A DNA stretch of 64,000 bases from an uncultured Faecalicatena sp. (lineage in GTDB: Bacteria; Bacillota; Clostridia; Lachnospirales; Lachnospiraceae). How positions within the stretch are numbered: position 1 is the stretch's first letter; each line of letters begins with the position of its first letter. The position numbers and the translations under genes were made by a program. The stretch is from the NCBI GenBank assembly GCA_902489075.1, contig CABTYO010000004.1, forward strand, positions 75,487 through 139,486, read 5' to 3'. This document shows, one piece after another, positions 41,880 to 50,596 of the stretch. The notes beneath the pieces were generated by a model. It was given only the letters and a program-made list of their open reading frames with translations. It did no database searches and was not told where the DNA came from.

Positions 41880-42708
41880 TTTCCTGCCCCTTCGTAAAGA
41901 TTTTCTGATACTGCTTCGGTGTCAGCCCAATAAACTCCTTGAAGAAGTTGGTAAAATGACTCTGATCTGAAAATCCTGCCATGCTTGCAGCCTCAATCGG
42001 TGCGATGCCCTCCTCCAGAAACTTCTTCGCCTTCCTGAGCCGCACATTCTGGAGATACCGGTACGGTGATACCCCGACCTGCTTCGTGAACGAACGCAGC
42101 AGGTACGATTTCCCATAGCTTGTCATGGAAAGCAGCTCATCTAAAGTAATATTCTCCGAAAAATGTTCCTCCATATAATCACAGAGTGTCTTGATCTGAT
42201 GGTTCGGCTCTGATACATCCGCCTCCTCAAAAGGCTCTGCGTATTCCTGCAGTACCTGTTCCAGCAAAAAGAAAAACGCCTCCTCCTTTTTCAGCTTCGG
42301 TGCCTGTGACAGGATGGCCCCGTACAGCTCATCGATAGACTGGGTGATATCGCTTTGGTATACCACATTCTGGGTAAAATAAGGCACAAATTCCCTGCCC
42401 GTGATTTCCTTCACCGCCTTTGACATCACATCCATCTCAATATTAACGGCACGGTAATCTAAAAGCTCCCCATTAATGGGAGCACAGTAGTGATTGTCCA
42501 GAGGGTTAAATAAAATCAAGTCCCCTGCTGTCAGATCGTACTCCTTTCCACGGCACCAGAGATGGCGCTTTCCCCCTTCTATAAAACCGATGACATAATA
42601 ATCATGGAAATGGTTCGGGAACTTCTGGACGATTCCGCCTAAATTGTATGCTTCTATTTTCAGATCACGGTCATAATACACATGGCGCTGCTCCTGTATG
42701 CCCTGCAT
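41872..42708 (-). CDS. AraC-family transcriptional regulator
   Basis: A 278-residue regulator with an N-terminal cupin domain (FPNHFHDYYVIGFIEGGKRHLWCRGKEYDLTAGDLIL) and a C-terminal AraC DNA-binding domain (ITLDELLSMTSYGKSYLLRSFTKQ, then AASMAGFSDQSHFTNFFKEFIGLTPKQYQ). ATG 42708 has AAAGGAGGAG upstream; the frame open to 42750 is not favoured. It is translationally coupled to the EamA transporter gene, a common LysE/EamA-with-regulator arrangement, and divergent from the ABC module. Confidence 0.92.
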   Translation of the reverse strand: MQGIQEQRHVYYDRDLKIEAYNLGGIVQKFPNHFHDYYVIGFIEGGKRHLWCRGKEYDLTAGDLILFNPLDNHYCAPINGELLDYRAVNIEMDVMSKAVKEITGREFVPYFTQNVVYQSDITQSIDELYGAILSQAPKLKKEEAFFFLLEQVLQEYAEPFEEADVSEPNHQIKTLCDYMEEHFSENITLDELLSMTSYGKSYLLRSFTKQVGVSPYRYLQNVRLRKAKKFLEEGIAPIEAASMAGFSDQSHFTNFFKEFIGLTPKQYQKIFTKGQEND

Positions 42709-42853
42709 TTGATGTCTCCTCCTTTGGGTTGATAAGAGGTATTTTACCATGTTATTAGTAAAAAATCTTGGAAGATATTACACTATGATTAAAATGTTGC
42801 TGCATGAGAGCGCATCACACATCGGTTCTTCAACAAATCAGGAGGGTACGTCA

Positions 42854-43559
42854 TGATTAACTCAAAAAATATTTCTTTTTGCTTTCAAGTATTTTGTCTG
42901 TCTGTATATTGACATCTGTTTTGATCGGATGTGCCAGCCTGAAAGGGAGAATCACTGGTTCAGACCAGGCAGATGGAGGTGGCAAGCCGGCAGGTACTGT
43001 AAATGTAGCAGATAATTCTATCACTAAGGAACGAACAAAGCAAATTGGGGAGACCTTTGATGCCATGGGGCTCAAGAATGAAAACGATACCTTTGTGCGA
43101 TTGGAGTGTACTGTCAAAAAAGCAAAATTGTATAATAAACCTTCCGAGGCAGGGATTGACACGGATAAATTAATACAATGCGACTACTATAAAAAAGCAG
43201 ATGAACCTGAACTGATTCCTGCAAGTATAAGCGCTGACAGCACGATGCTGTTATGTGACATTGAAATAAAAAATATAGCGGATGATGAACCTGATGCCAC
43301 AGAATTCACTCTCGTCTCTAAGAATTCAAAAGGTGATGCAGAGATAGTCGCTTACCCCAATTACTTTTCTCAACCAGAAAATGCCGACACCCAATATTAT
43401 CACTTTCATTTAGCGAAAGGAAGCACACAGACAGTTCAGGTAGGGTGGTACCTTAATCTGAATGATTTTAAGAAAGAGAATCTATACCTGGCTACGGGGT
43501 TTGACAGTTCCTCAGAGAATGGGAGCTCTGTAGCCACCTATGTAAAGCTGGACTTATAA
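42854..43559 (+). pseudogene. Lipoprotein of the ABC module, apparently frameshifted in its signal peptide
   Basis: ATG 42854 has an ideal AGGAGGG site but reaches a stop after 19 codons in its own frame. The rest of the protein is open in another frame from TTG 42879 to 43559 (226 residues). One extra A in the A6 run at 42865-42870 joins the two into a complete lipoprotein signal peptide (MINSKKYFFLLSSILSV... ending LIGC) followed by the mature domain. The domain has a GGGKPAG linker and beta-rich sequence ending VATYVKLDL. I associate it with the DUF5027 lipoprotein family, from memory. It is either a disrupted gene, a phase-variable tract or a sequencing error. It starts an operon with two permeases, an ATPase and an anchored protein. 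Confidence 0.75.
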
Positions 43560-43588
43560 AAAAATGATAAAGCGCGGAGGGTTGGGAT

Positions 43589-44464
43589 ATGAAGAATATA
43601 ATGAGATTGGAAATCCACAAGGCATTAAAAAATAAATTATTTGTCATTCCGGTCCTTTTGGGATGTGCTCTCACAGTTTTAAGTCTGGTTTACTGTGTGA
43701 ATGTATATCACCATGATATTGTTTCATCTGGAATTGCCCACATGTCCACACAGAATGGGTTTAATCCGAATATTCCTGCATATACGCTTTTTAATGATTG
43801 GGCCGGAGGTGAGGGTTTTTCTCTCGGGACTTCTGTTTATTTTTTCATATTCCCTCTGCTGATATCTATTCCATACGGGTGGTCATACTCAGAGGAAAAG
43901 AAGAAAGGCTATGTCGGGAGTGTTGCAGCAAGGTCCGGAAAACTGCCTTACTTCCTGTCAAAATACGCTGCTGTGTTCATTTCGGGCGGACTGGCTATGA
44001 TTCTGCCTCTTGTTTTTAACTTTTTTCTATCCATGCTGTTCTTTCCTGCAATTGTCCCGGAAGTTACATACTGCACAGTCTATGGGATATTTGCCAGTTC
44101 CCTGATGTCCGGGCTGTTTTACACGCATCCATTCCTGTATGTGTTTTTCTATCTCTGTCTTGATTTTGTATACTGCGGTCTTCTTGCCTGCATAAGCCTG
44201 GCTGCCTCCGCATGGGTCAGGCAGAAATGGGTGGTCGTTATACTGCCCCTGTTCTTCTGCCTTGCCATAACCTACGGGCAGCGTTTTATTTACACTTCCC
44301 CGACGACAGTCCAGTATAAGCAGATTTCTCCCTTATACTTTCTTCATCCGATAGAGCTGCAGCATCCTGCTTCATGGTCTGTCATCCTGATTTCAGCCGC
44401 GGTCATTTTTATAGTCACTTTATCGATTCACCTCTTATGGGAGGGCAGGCATGAAATATATTAA
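43589..44464 (+). CDS. ABC-2-like permease subunit, first
   Basis: A 291-residue membrane protein with about six hydrophobic segments and an N-terminal MRLEIHKALKNKLFVIPVLLGC typical of ABC-2 type exporters. A large extracytoplasmic loop between the first two helices is followed by the SYSEEKKKGYVGSVAARSGKLPYFLSKYAAVFI coupling region. ATG 43589 has GCGGAGGG upstream. It overlaps the next permease gene by 14 bp. With the ATPase at 45302 it should form an export or self-protection transporter. Confidence 0.82.
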   Translation: MKNIMRLEIHKALKNKLFVIPVLLGCALTVLSLVYCVNVYHHDIVSSGIAHMSTQNGFNPNIPAYTLFNDWAGGEGFSLGTSVYFFIFPLLISIPYGWSYSEEKKKGYVGSVAARSGKLPYFLSKYAAVFISGGLAMILPLVFNFFLSMLFFPAIVPEVTYCTVYGIFASSLMSGLFYTHPFLYVFFYLCLDFVYCGLLACISLAASAWVRQKWVVVILPLFFCLAITYGQRFIYTSPTTVQYKQISPLYFLHPIELQHPASWSVILISAAVIFIVTLSIHLLWEGRHEIY

Positions 44465-45290
44465 AATCTTCTGGTTTGATCTCAAAAACGGAATTTTAAA
44501 GAATATCCTTTTGTTCCTGTGCCCCATTTTTCTTTCGGCACTTACGTTTGCGAATGTATGGATCCGCATACAAGGGCTTCGCAAAATTCATCTGTCTGCT
44601 GCTGATTATGGAGACTTCTGGTTTTATGTGTACGGGGGAATGCAGAAATATATTCCGGCGCCTGGCAACATCTTTCAGATTCCGATCGTCTGGATTCTTG
44701 TTTTCTTACTGCCTGCTTTCCTTCTATTGAATTATCCATTGAAGGATATGCAGCATATGGGAACACAGATTATGGTACGTTCAGGAGGAAGGACCCGCTG
44801 GTGGCTGTCCAAATGTCTATGGATGATTCTGGCGACGATACTATACCATGTACTTTTGGCCGGAGTCTTATTGGGTCTGTGTGCTTTCTCTGGTATACCG
44901 CTCGACAGGCATATCCACGTGGATCTGCTGGGACTGCTCTTTGATCTGTTCGGGGGAAATACTTTGATCCCACGGACAGAGATACCCGTAGCGGTCTTTC
45001 TCCTGCCCGTTTTATGCTCCATGGCATTTAACCTGCTGCAGATGACACTGTGTCTGTTTATAAAACCAGTGTTCAGCTTTTTTACAATCGCCGTCCTTCT
45101 GGTGTCCTCAGCATACCTGCTCTCACCGTATGTTCCCGGCAACTATGCCATGCCGCTCCGTTACAGCTGGATTTTTAAAGGAGGGGTTTCCTTCCAGACC
45201 GGCATCATTATGTCTGTAATTTTAATGATTATTTTAGTGGCGGCCGGGGTAATCCGTTTCCGCAGATATGAAATATTAAACAGGGATTAA
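44451..45290 (+). CDS. ABC-2-like permease subunit, second
   Basis: The 279-residue membrane protein resembles the first permease in layout: about six helices, a large first loop and a MGTQIMVRSGGRTRWWLSKCLWMIL coupling helix with basic residues. It is probably the heterodimer partner. It overlaps the previous gene by 14 bp and is followed 11 bp later by the ATPase gene. Confidence 0.82.
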   Translation: MKYIKIFWFDLKNGILKNILLFLCPIFLSALTFANVWIRIQGLRKIHLSAADYGDFWFYVYGGMQKYIPAPGNIFQIPIVWILVFLLPAFLLLNYPLKDMQHMGTQIMVRSGGRTRWWLSKCLWMILATILYHVLLAGVLLGLCAFSGIPLDRHIHVDLLGLLFDLFGGNTLIPRTEIPVAVFLLPVLCSMAFNLLQMTLCLFIKPVFSFFTIAVLLVSSAYLLSPYVPGNYAMPLRYSWIFKGGVSFQTGIIMSVILMIILVAAGVIRFRRYEILNRD

Positions 45291-45301
45291 GGAGAGAAAA
45301 C

Positions 45302-45976
45302 ATGACGAAAATTGAAATCGAAAATGTATCTAAAACCATACATAAAAATGAGGTGCTCCATGACATTTCCTTTACGATGCAGTCAGGAAAAATCTATGGT
45401 CTCCAGGGAATTAACGGTTCCGGAAAGACGATGCTGATGCGTACCATTATAGGGTTAATCCACCCGACAGAAGGGAGTGTGAAAATAAATGGCAGAACAC
45501 TGGGAACGGAGCTTGAGTTCCCTGAAAGTATCGGTTTCCTTCTGGAGAACCCGGCTTTCTTAGACCGCTATTCAGGATATTCTAATTTAAAACTGCTGGC
45601 TGGAATACAAAACCACATCTCTGACGCTGACATCTGGGAGACTCTTCGTCTTGTCGGTCTGGGGGAAGAAGCAAGTAAAAAGAAGTACCGGAAGTATTCC
45701 CTTGGTATGAAACAGAGGCTTGGAATTGCAGCAGCTGTCATGGAAAGACCGGATATTGTCATCCTGGATGAACCGACAAATTCATTGGATGCTGCGGGCG
45801 TGGAGCTTGTGAAAGGAATCCTGCAAAAGCAGAAGGAGCGGGGGGCTTTATGTATCATCTCCTGCCATGACCTTTCGATTTTGGAGGGGCTGTCGGATGA
45901 AATCGTAAAGCTTGAGGAAGGAAAACTAACAGAACATATCAATCTGCACAAAGGTGGAGGGAGGAACGTGTCATGA
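45302..45976 (+). CDS. ABC transporter ATP-binding protein of the export module
   Basis: A 224-residue ATPase with Walker A GINGSGKTM, signature YSLGMKQRLGIAAAVM (LSGGQ replaced by YSLGM, as in bacitracin or lantibiotic-immunity type ATPases) and Walker B IVILDEPTNSLD. The H-loop is in IISCHDLS. It partners the two permeases. The module resembles BcrA/LanF-type exporters, hence a role in peptide or antibiotic resistance or peptide export is plausible but not shown. Confidence 0.92.
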   Translation: MTKIEIENVSKTIHKNEVLHDISFTMQSGKIYGLQGINGSGKTMLMRTIIGLIHPTEGSVKINGRTLGTELEFPESIGFLLENPAFLDRYSGYSNLKLLAGIQNHISDADIWETLRLVGLGEEASKKKYRKYSLGMKQRLGIAAAVMERPDIVILDEPTNSLDAAGVELVKGILQKQKERGALCIISCHDLSILEGLSDEIVKLEEGKLTEHINLHKGGGRNVS

Positions 45977-46572
45977 AGAAAAGACGAATCATCTTCCTGC
46001 TTATCGGTGTGTGCCTTATTTGTCTGTTTGCCATTAGGGTATACTTTGTAAACAGGGATGTGCCCTCCCAGGTAGTAAAAGAATATGCGAAAGGGGAAAC
46101 GGTTCCTTTCGGGAATGATTATACAACGAGCAGTGAGCAGATTATTGACGGCTACACCATCAAGATTCTGGATTCCGAGATATTGTCTGTCAGCAATTTC
46201 CGCAAAAAGTATCACCTGACAGAGGAGGATTTGAACGGACAGTACGCTTTCACAGAAGCTTATTATGTCGTAAAGACCCAGTTTGCAAATGTGGATAACC
46301 AAGCGGGGGAAAAGATGGGGATCTCACTTCTCAATCTTATGCTGGTCGGGAAAAACTATATGGTTATGTTTAGTGCTCCCCCTTATCAAAAGCTGAACCC
46401 GAATATGCCCATCGGCGGCGGGTTTTCTCTTCGTCCCGGTACAGATATGACCGTGTACATTACATATCCGATCATATCCGGGAATACACCGGATATATCG
46501 GAGCTGCGTAAACATCCGCCTAAGCTCCAGATTACGGCTTATCCTACCCGTAAGCTGCTTGACATCGAGTAG
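45973..46572 (+). CDS. Membrane-anchored accessory protein of the ABC module (DUF5028-like)
   Basis: The 199-residue protein has one N-terminal transmembrane helix (RRIIFLLIGVCLICLFAI) and an extracellular beta-rich domain (SSEQIIDGYTIKILDSEIL, then YYVVKTQFANVD and the GGGFSLRPGTDMTVYITYP segment). It overlaps the ATPase gene by 4 bp. I associate the domain with DUF5028, from memory. The overall look (a DUF with interaction-like beta sandwich) is similar to the lipoprotein at the start of the module, so the two may be extracellular partners of the exporter. Confidence 0.75.
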   Translation: MKKRRIIFLLIGVCLICLFAIRVYFVNRDVPSQVVKEYAKGETVPFGNDYTTSSEQIIDGYTIKILDSEILSVSNFRKKYHLTEEDLNGQYAFTEAYYVVKTQFANVDNQAGEKMGISLLNLMLVGKNYMVMFSAPPYQKLNPNMPIGGGFSLRPGTDMTVYITYPIISGNTPDISELRKHPPKLQITAYPTRKLLDIE

Positions 46573-47121
46573 AGGTGCCATGAATTTTCCAGCTCAGTTC
46601 CTTATCACAGAAGGTCCAAAGTCTTCTCGTCTTTCTCTCCATGGAAGAACTTATCCAGGGCCTTCTGAAACACATCGCAGCCCGGAGCTGCCAATACAAA
46701 TAAAGTCATCGAGGATTTAGGCTTTAAATCATCCCTCTTTAATCGCCTGTCTGTTTTCTCCAAATTTTCCTTCTTTGATTGCAATCTCAATTTTTGTACA
46801 TTTTTCACCATCGAGGTCATAAATAATGGCCAATATTATCTAAATCACAGTTGAGTTCAGAACACTTCCACACGGAACGTTCTTTTCCCCGGAATGATAC
46901 CATTTCTGGCAATGATGATCTGCCTCATTTTCTCTTTGTTTCTGCATTTGTATCCAGATACCCGTTTACTGATACCTTGTCATTTTAGTATGCTTATGGT
47001 AAGATGAAACCACGTGAAATGCAGCAGAATCTATCTGAAATACGGTGCGGAACCTGACTGGATTGTTTCGATTACAACGAGTCAGATCAAAACAGCTACG
47101 TTAGAAAGGAGTGTATAAGAT
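46573..47121. other. Intergenic region after the ABC module
   Basis: About 550 bp. The left half contains the broken small gene on the minus strand (46605-46833). The rest (46860-47121) holds no gene I can support. A plus-strand ATG frame begins only at 47122 behind AGAAAGGAG. Confidence 0.5.
46605..46833 (-). pseudogene. Small protein gene broken by a one-base frameshift
   Basis: Two overlapping minus-strand frames look like one protein. From TTG 46833 the frame reads MAIIYDLDGEKCTKIEIA, ending ENRQAIKEG and a stop at 46729-46731. The frame to its right edge continues DDLKPKSSMTLFVLAAPG, ending GEKDEKTLDLL at 46605. Adding one base after the GAGGG near 46732 joins them to about 76 residues. 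The first frame has no ribosome-binding site and an in-frame stop just upstream, so the 5' end is also doubtful. I do not recognise the family; it is probably a decayed gene or a sequencing error. Confidence 0.5.
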
Positions 47122-48804
47122 ATGAGGATTTTCCCACCACTTGGTATTGAGAACTTTATGGAACTGAGAACTGGCAATTATTATTATGTCGATAAAACTG
47201 AACTTATCGAATCTCTTTTAACGAATGTTTGTAAAGTTACTCTCATCACTCGTCCACGCCGTTTCGGAAAAACATTAAGTATGAGTATGCTGGAAGATTT
47301 TTTTGATATCAGCAAAGACAGCAGGACTCATTTTGATGGATTAAAAATATCTGAGAATATAGAACTCTGCGCCAACTGGATGAATCAGTGGCCGACAATT
47401 TTCCTGACCCTCAAAGAAGTAGACGGCGAAACTTTTGAGGATGCTTATGGGATGCTGAAAGTTGTAATTGCTGAATTGTGCAAGAAGTATTCTTTCTTAG
47501 CCGAAAGCACTTTCGTGGACTCCGATGACAGAGAGTTATTTAAAGAGTTAAAGGCTCAAAAGGCAGCTCCTGAAAATGTTAAGAATGCGCTGAAGCTCAT
47601 TACCCGTATGATGCAGGCACACTATGGAAAACAGGTGATTGTACTTATTGACGAGTATGATGTTCCTCTGGCAAAAGCAAATGAAAATGGCTACTACAGA
47701 CAGATGCTGGATGTGATTCGTGCTTTGACAGGTAATTCCTTAAAAACCAATATATCCTTAAAATTTGCTGTGGTCACAGGCTGCTTACGTATCTCGAAGG
47801 AGAGCATTTTCACTGGTGCAAATAATTTTGTAACGGATAGCATTACTGGTGACCGTTTTAATGAGTATATCGGATTTACACAGGATGATGTCGAACAGCT
47901 CCTTAATACAGCCGGGCTTGAAGAACATGCAGAAGAGATGAAAGAGTGGTATGATGGCTATCGGTTTGGTGCTATTGATGTATATTGTCCCTGGGATGTT
48001 TTGAACCATGTTGAGAACCTGCAGAGAAATCCAAAACACAAGCCTCTTAACTATTGGGAAAATACCAGCCATAACATGATTATCCGCCAGTTCATAGATC
48101 GGGAAGACTTGTGGAAAGAGAGTCAAATCAACAAAGATCTGGAGACTTTACTTGCGGGTGGAACGATCCGGAAAACCATTGTAGAAAATCTGACTTATGA
48201 TATGATTCATTCATCAGCAGATAATATCTGGAGTCTTTTGTTGCTTACAGGTTATTTGACAATCGTTCCGAACGAGCAGCCTAACACACCATTAGAAGGA
48301 GCACCACTGCGTATTCCCAATAGGGAAGTAAAAGAAATCTTCAAGGCCAGCATCAAAGAGTGGTTCGAGGATAAGGTCAAGAGCAGAGAACGAAGTGAAT
48401 TGTTCTCTTCCCTTTGGACAATGGATGATGTAAAATGTTCAGAACAATTGTCTCAAATGGTATTTGATACCATCAGCTATTTTGATTATAAGGAAGATTT
48501 CTATCATGCCTATGTAACAGGAATTTTATCTTTTGCCGGTTATACCGTAAAGACAAATGATGAACAGGGGGAAGGCAGACCTGATATTATACTGCTTGAT
48601 GAACGCAATGCCAGGGCTATTGTTATTGAAGTAAAAGTAGCAGATGAACCTGCATCAATGGACGCAAAATGCGATGAAGCACTCAGTCAAATTCGCAGAA
48701 AAAGATATGCGGAGCCTCTGGCGAAAGAGTATCTTGATATTTTTTGTTATGGGATTTGTTTCTACAAAAAGAGATGCGCTGTCAAATCCGAAAAGTTTAA
48801 ATAA
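47122..48804 (+). CDS. AAA-ATPase-like / PD-(D/E)XK nuclease-domain protein, complete
   Basis: The 560-residue protein has the AAA-ATPase_like domain: YYVDKTELIESLL, P-loop TRPRRFGKTLSMSML at about residue 47, Walker B VIVLIDEYDVPLAKA near 175, and GCLRISKESIFTGANNF. The C-terminal nuclease-like domain (about 465-560) contains GEGRPDIILLDE and AIVIEVKVAD, the D and ExK of a PD-(D/E)XK core. It is a paralogue of the gene at the left edge. Function is not established in the literature known to me; a defence or mobile-element link has been suggested for such families. ATG 47122 has GAAAGGAG upstream. It is monocistronic. Confidence 0.9.
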   Translation: MRIFPPLGIENFMELRTGNYYYVDKTELIESLLTNVCKVTLITRPRRFGKTLSMSMLEDFFDISKDSRTHFDGLKISENIELCANWMNQWPTIFLTLKEVDGETFEDAYGMLKVVIAELCKKYSFLAESTFVDSDDRELFKELKAQKAAPENVKNALKLITRMMQAHYGKQVIVLIDEYDVPLAKANENGYYRQMLDVIRALTGNSLKTNISLKFAVVTGCLRISKESIFTGANNFVTDSITGDRFNEYIGFTQDDVEQLLNTAGLEEHAEEMKEWYDGYRFGAIDVYCPWDVLNHVENLQRNPKHKPLNYWENTSHNMIIRQFIDREDLWKESQINKDLETLLAGGTIRKTIVENLTYDMIHSSADNIWSLLLLTGYLTIVPNEQPNTPLEGAPLRIPNREVKEIFKASIKEWFEDKVKSRERSELFSSLWTMDDVKCSEQLSQMVFDTISYFDYKEDFYHAYVTGILSFAGYTVKTNDEQGEGRPDIILLDERNARAIVIEVKVADEPASMDAKCDEALSQIRRKRYAEPLAKEYLDIFCYGICFYKKRCAVKSEKFK

Positions 48805-48865
48805 GGCGATCATGTATCGCATCATACTTCTGCTAATAATTGTCATCCCCATAAAACCTTCTCTT

Positions 48866-48925
48866 GAAGATGAACAGGCTGAGTCTTGTGCCCAGCCTGT
48901 TCCTTATCTTCATACAATTTCTCCT
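48866..48925. terminator. Bidirectional terminator between convergent genes
   Basis: A perfect 10-bp stem GAACAGGCTG (48872-48881) / CAGCCTGTTC (48893-48902) with an 11-nt loop is extended by partly matching GAAGAT/ATCTTC, and a T-run (CTTTTTAG) follows on the plus side. It separates the ATPase gene from the convergent carboxylesterase gene and ends the rhamnosidase operon. Confidence 0.75.
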
Positions 48926-48927
48926 TT

Positions 48928-50547
48928 TTAGTCCCCGCACATGATATCAATCACCTCGAATATCTCCCCGTAAGGATCACTCCTCCATCCACTCTCCTGA
49001 TCAAAGATCATGGTCTCCTTCTTTTCTGCCGTAAATGCAGGCCATTCGAGCTTTTCATCGGAAGGTGAGCCTGTTCTGGCAAATGTCGCAAAGGAATGGG
49101 CAATCAGTCTGGACAGTTCTTCCTGCTCCGGGTAATAGACCGCCCGGCAGGAAAGTGGAAGCTCTGCGGTATGCCATGCACAGCGCAGTCCTCTCAGAAG
49201 CGGCTGCGGCGTGTCATAACCCACACTGTACAGCCAGACCGGCGCACCGCCCTGACGCTCCTTTTCCACTGCGAACTGATAAGCCCCTCTTCCCAGAAAA
49301 TTGCTCATGGAAACCATCTGGGTAAAAATCTGCCACGGTGGTTTTGTATCGCTGCAGTTTCTGCGGAATACCTGGATGAACGTATCTACATTTTCTTCTG
49401 TCACTCCCGGCAGACGCTGGTGCTTTGCGAATTCCTGTTTCAACAGTGCCTCTTTGACATCCTCCCATGTCATTGCCGGATTTGCTACTACATTGCTGGC
49501 AATCTCTTCTTCAGAAGCTCCAACTAGTAACGGCACATTTTTCGAGGTCTCATAGGCACGATACTTCTTTCCCTCATTATATGGTAAATGCATCCCGTCC
49601 GCAGTTGGCATAAATGGTGTCCGATCCTCCTGGATCAGCTCCATCCCTGTGGTTGCTTTCAGCAGCTGCTCTGCCGGAAGGGTCAAAAGCTGTTCCCAGT
49701 CGCTTTCTGCAATTCCCAGCCTTCTCAGTACTTCCTTTGTCTCGGCTTCCCCCTCTGCTTTTGATTTGGCACACACTGGTGCGGAGCCGCTGATTACAAT
49801 CGCCTTCTCAAACAGCCCTTCTGCTTCCGGCATGGCCATCAAATGCTCTATTTTGATTCCGCCGCCGGACTCTCCATACAGGGTGATGTTGTGAGGGTCA
49901 CCCCCGAAGACCTGGATATTTTTCTTAATCCATTTCAGTGCAAGAACCAGATCCAGCTGACTGTTCAGCCCGGAGGATTCATATTTTTTATCAAAACACC
50001 CCAGGTACAGGCCGCCGAAGACATTCAGCCTGTGATTGACGCTTACCATTACGATATCTTCTTCATCCAGTAACCTGTCGCTGCACTCTGCCATCACATT
50101 GCCGGAGCCGCTCATATAACCGCCGCCATGAATATAGACCATGACCGGACGCTTTTTCTCATCCAGTCCCGGCGATACCACATTCAGGACCAGGCAGTTT
50201 TCACTGATTTTCTCCTCTTCCTTTGGAAACGGGACCCCGCCTGTGAAAAAATCAAAGCTCTCCTTAATGATCGGTTTTGCAGACTCCGGCACCATATCCA
50301 GAGTTAAGATATTCTGAACCGTGACCGGAGCAATCCTGGTACAGTCTCTGATTCCATCCCAGCTTTTTGCCGGACGCGGTTCCATAAATCTGTACGGTCC
50401 GTCGCAGCAATCCCCGTACGGGATTCCACGAAACACAGCATTTTTGTTGCGGGTCAGTCCCCGGATCTTTCCTTCTGAAACTTTCACGACAGGATGTTCT
50501 TCCACTACACTGGACCAGCCAGCCTTTCCATATTCGTTCTTCATCAT
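48928..50547 (-). CDS. Type-B carboxylesterase/lipase
   Basis: This 539-residue alpha/beta hydrolase has the carboxylesterase type B layout: VKVSEGKIRGLTRN, the oxyanion loop YIHGGGYMSGSGN, nucleophile elbow LYGESGGGIKIEHLM (catalytic Ser near 212) and catalytic His in CAWHTAELP near the C-terminus. There is no signal peptide. It is the last gene of the operon with two other esterase-like genes. It most likely removes an acyl group (such as an acetyl, feruloyl or coumaroyl ester) from an imported glycoside; the natural ester is unknown. ATG 50544 is an equally good start behind AAGGAGG. Confidence 0.9.
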   Translation of the reverse strand: MMKNEYGKAGWSSVVEEHPVVKVSEGKIRGLTRNKNAVFRGIPYGDCCDGPYRFMEPRPAKSWDGIRDCTRIAPVTVQNILTLDMVPESAKPIIKESFDFFTGGVPFPKEEEKISENCLVLNVVSPGLDEKKRPVMVYIHGGGYMSGSGNVMAECSDRLLDEEDIVMVSVNHRLNVFGGLYLGCFDKKYESSGLNSQLDLVLALKWIKKNIQVFGGDPHNITLYGESGGGIKIEHLMAMPEAEGLFEKAIVISGSAPVCAKSKAEGEAETKEVLRRLGIAESDWEQLLTLPAEQLLKATTGMELIQEDRTPFMPTADGMHLPYNEGKKYRAYETSKNVPLLVGASEEEIASNVVANPAMTWEDVKEALLKQEFAKHQRLPGVTEENVDTFIQVFRRNCSDTKPPWQIFTQMVSMSNFLGRGAYQFAVEKERQGGAPVWLYSVGYDTPQPLLRGLRCAWHTAELPLSCRAVYYPEQEELSRLIAHSFATFARTGSPSDEKLEWPAFTAEKKETMIFDQESGWRSDPYGEIFEVIDIMCGD

Positions 50548-50596
50548 ATCCTCCTTACCGCTTATTATTTTTTTGATAATCAGATAGCACTAAGGC

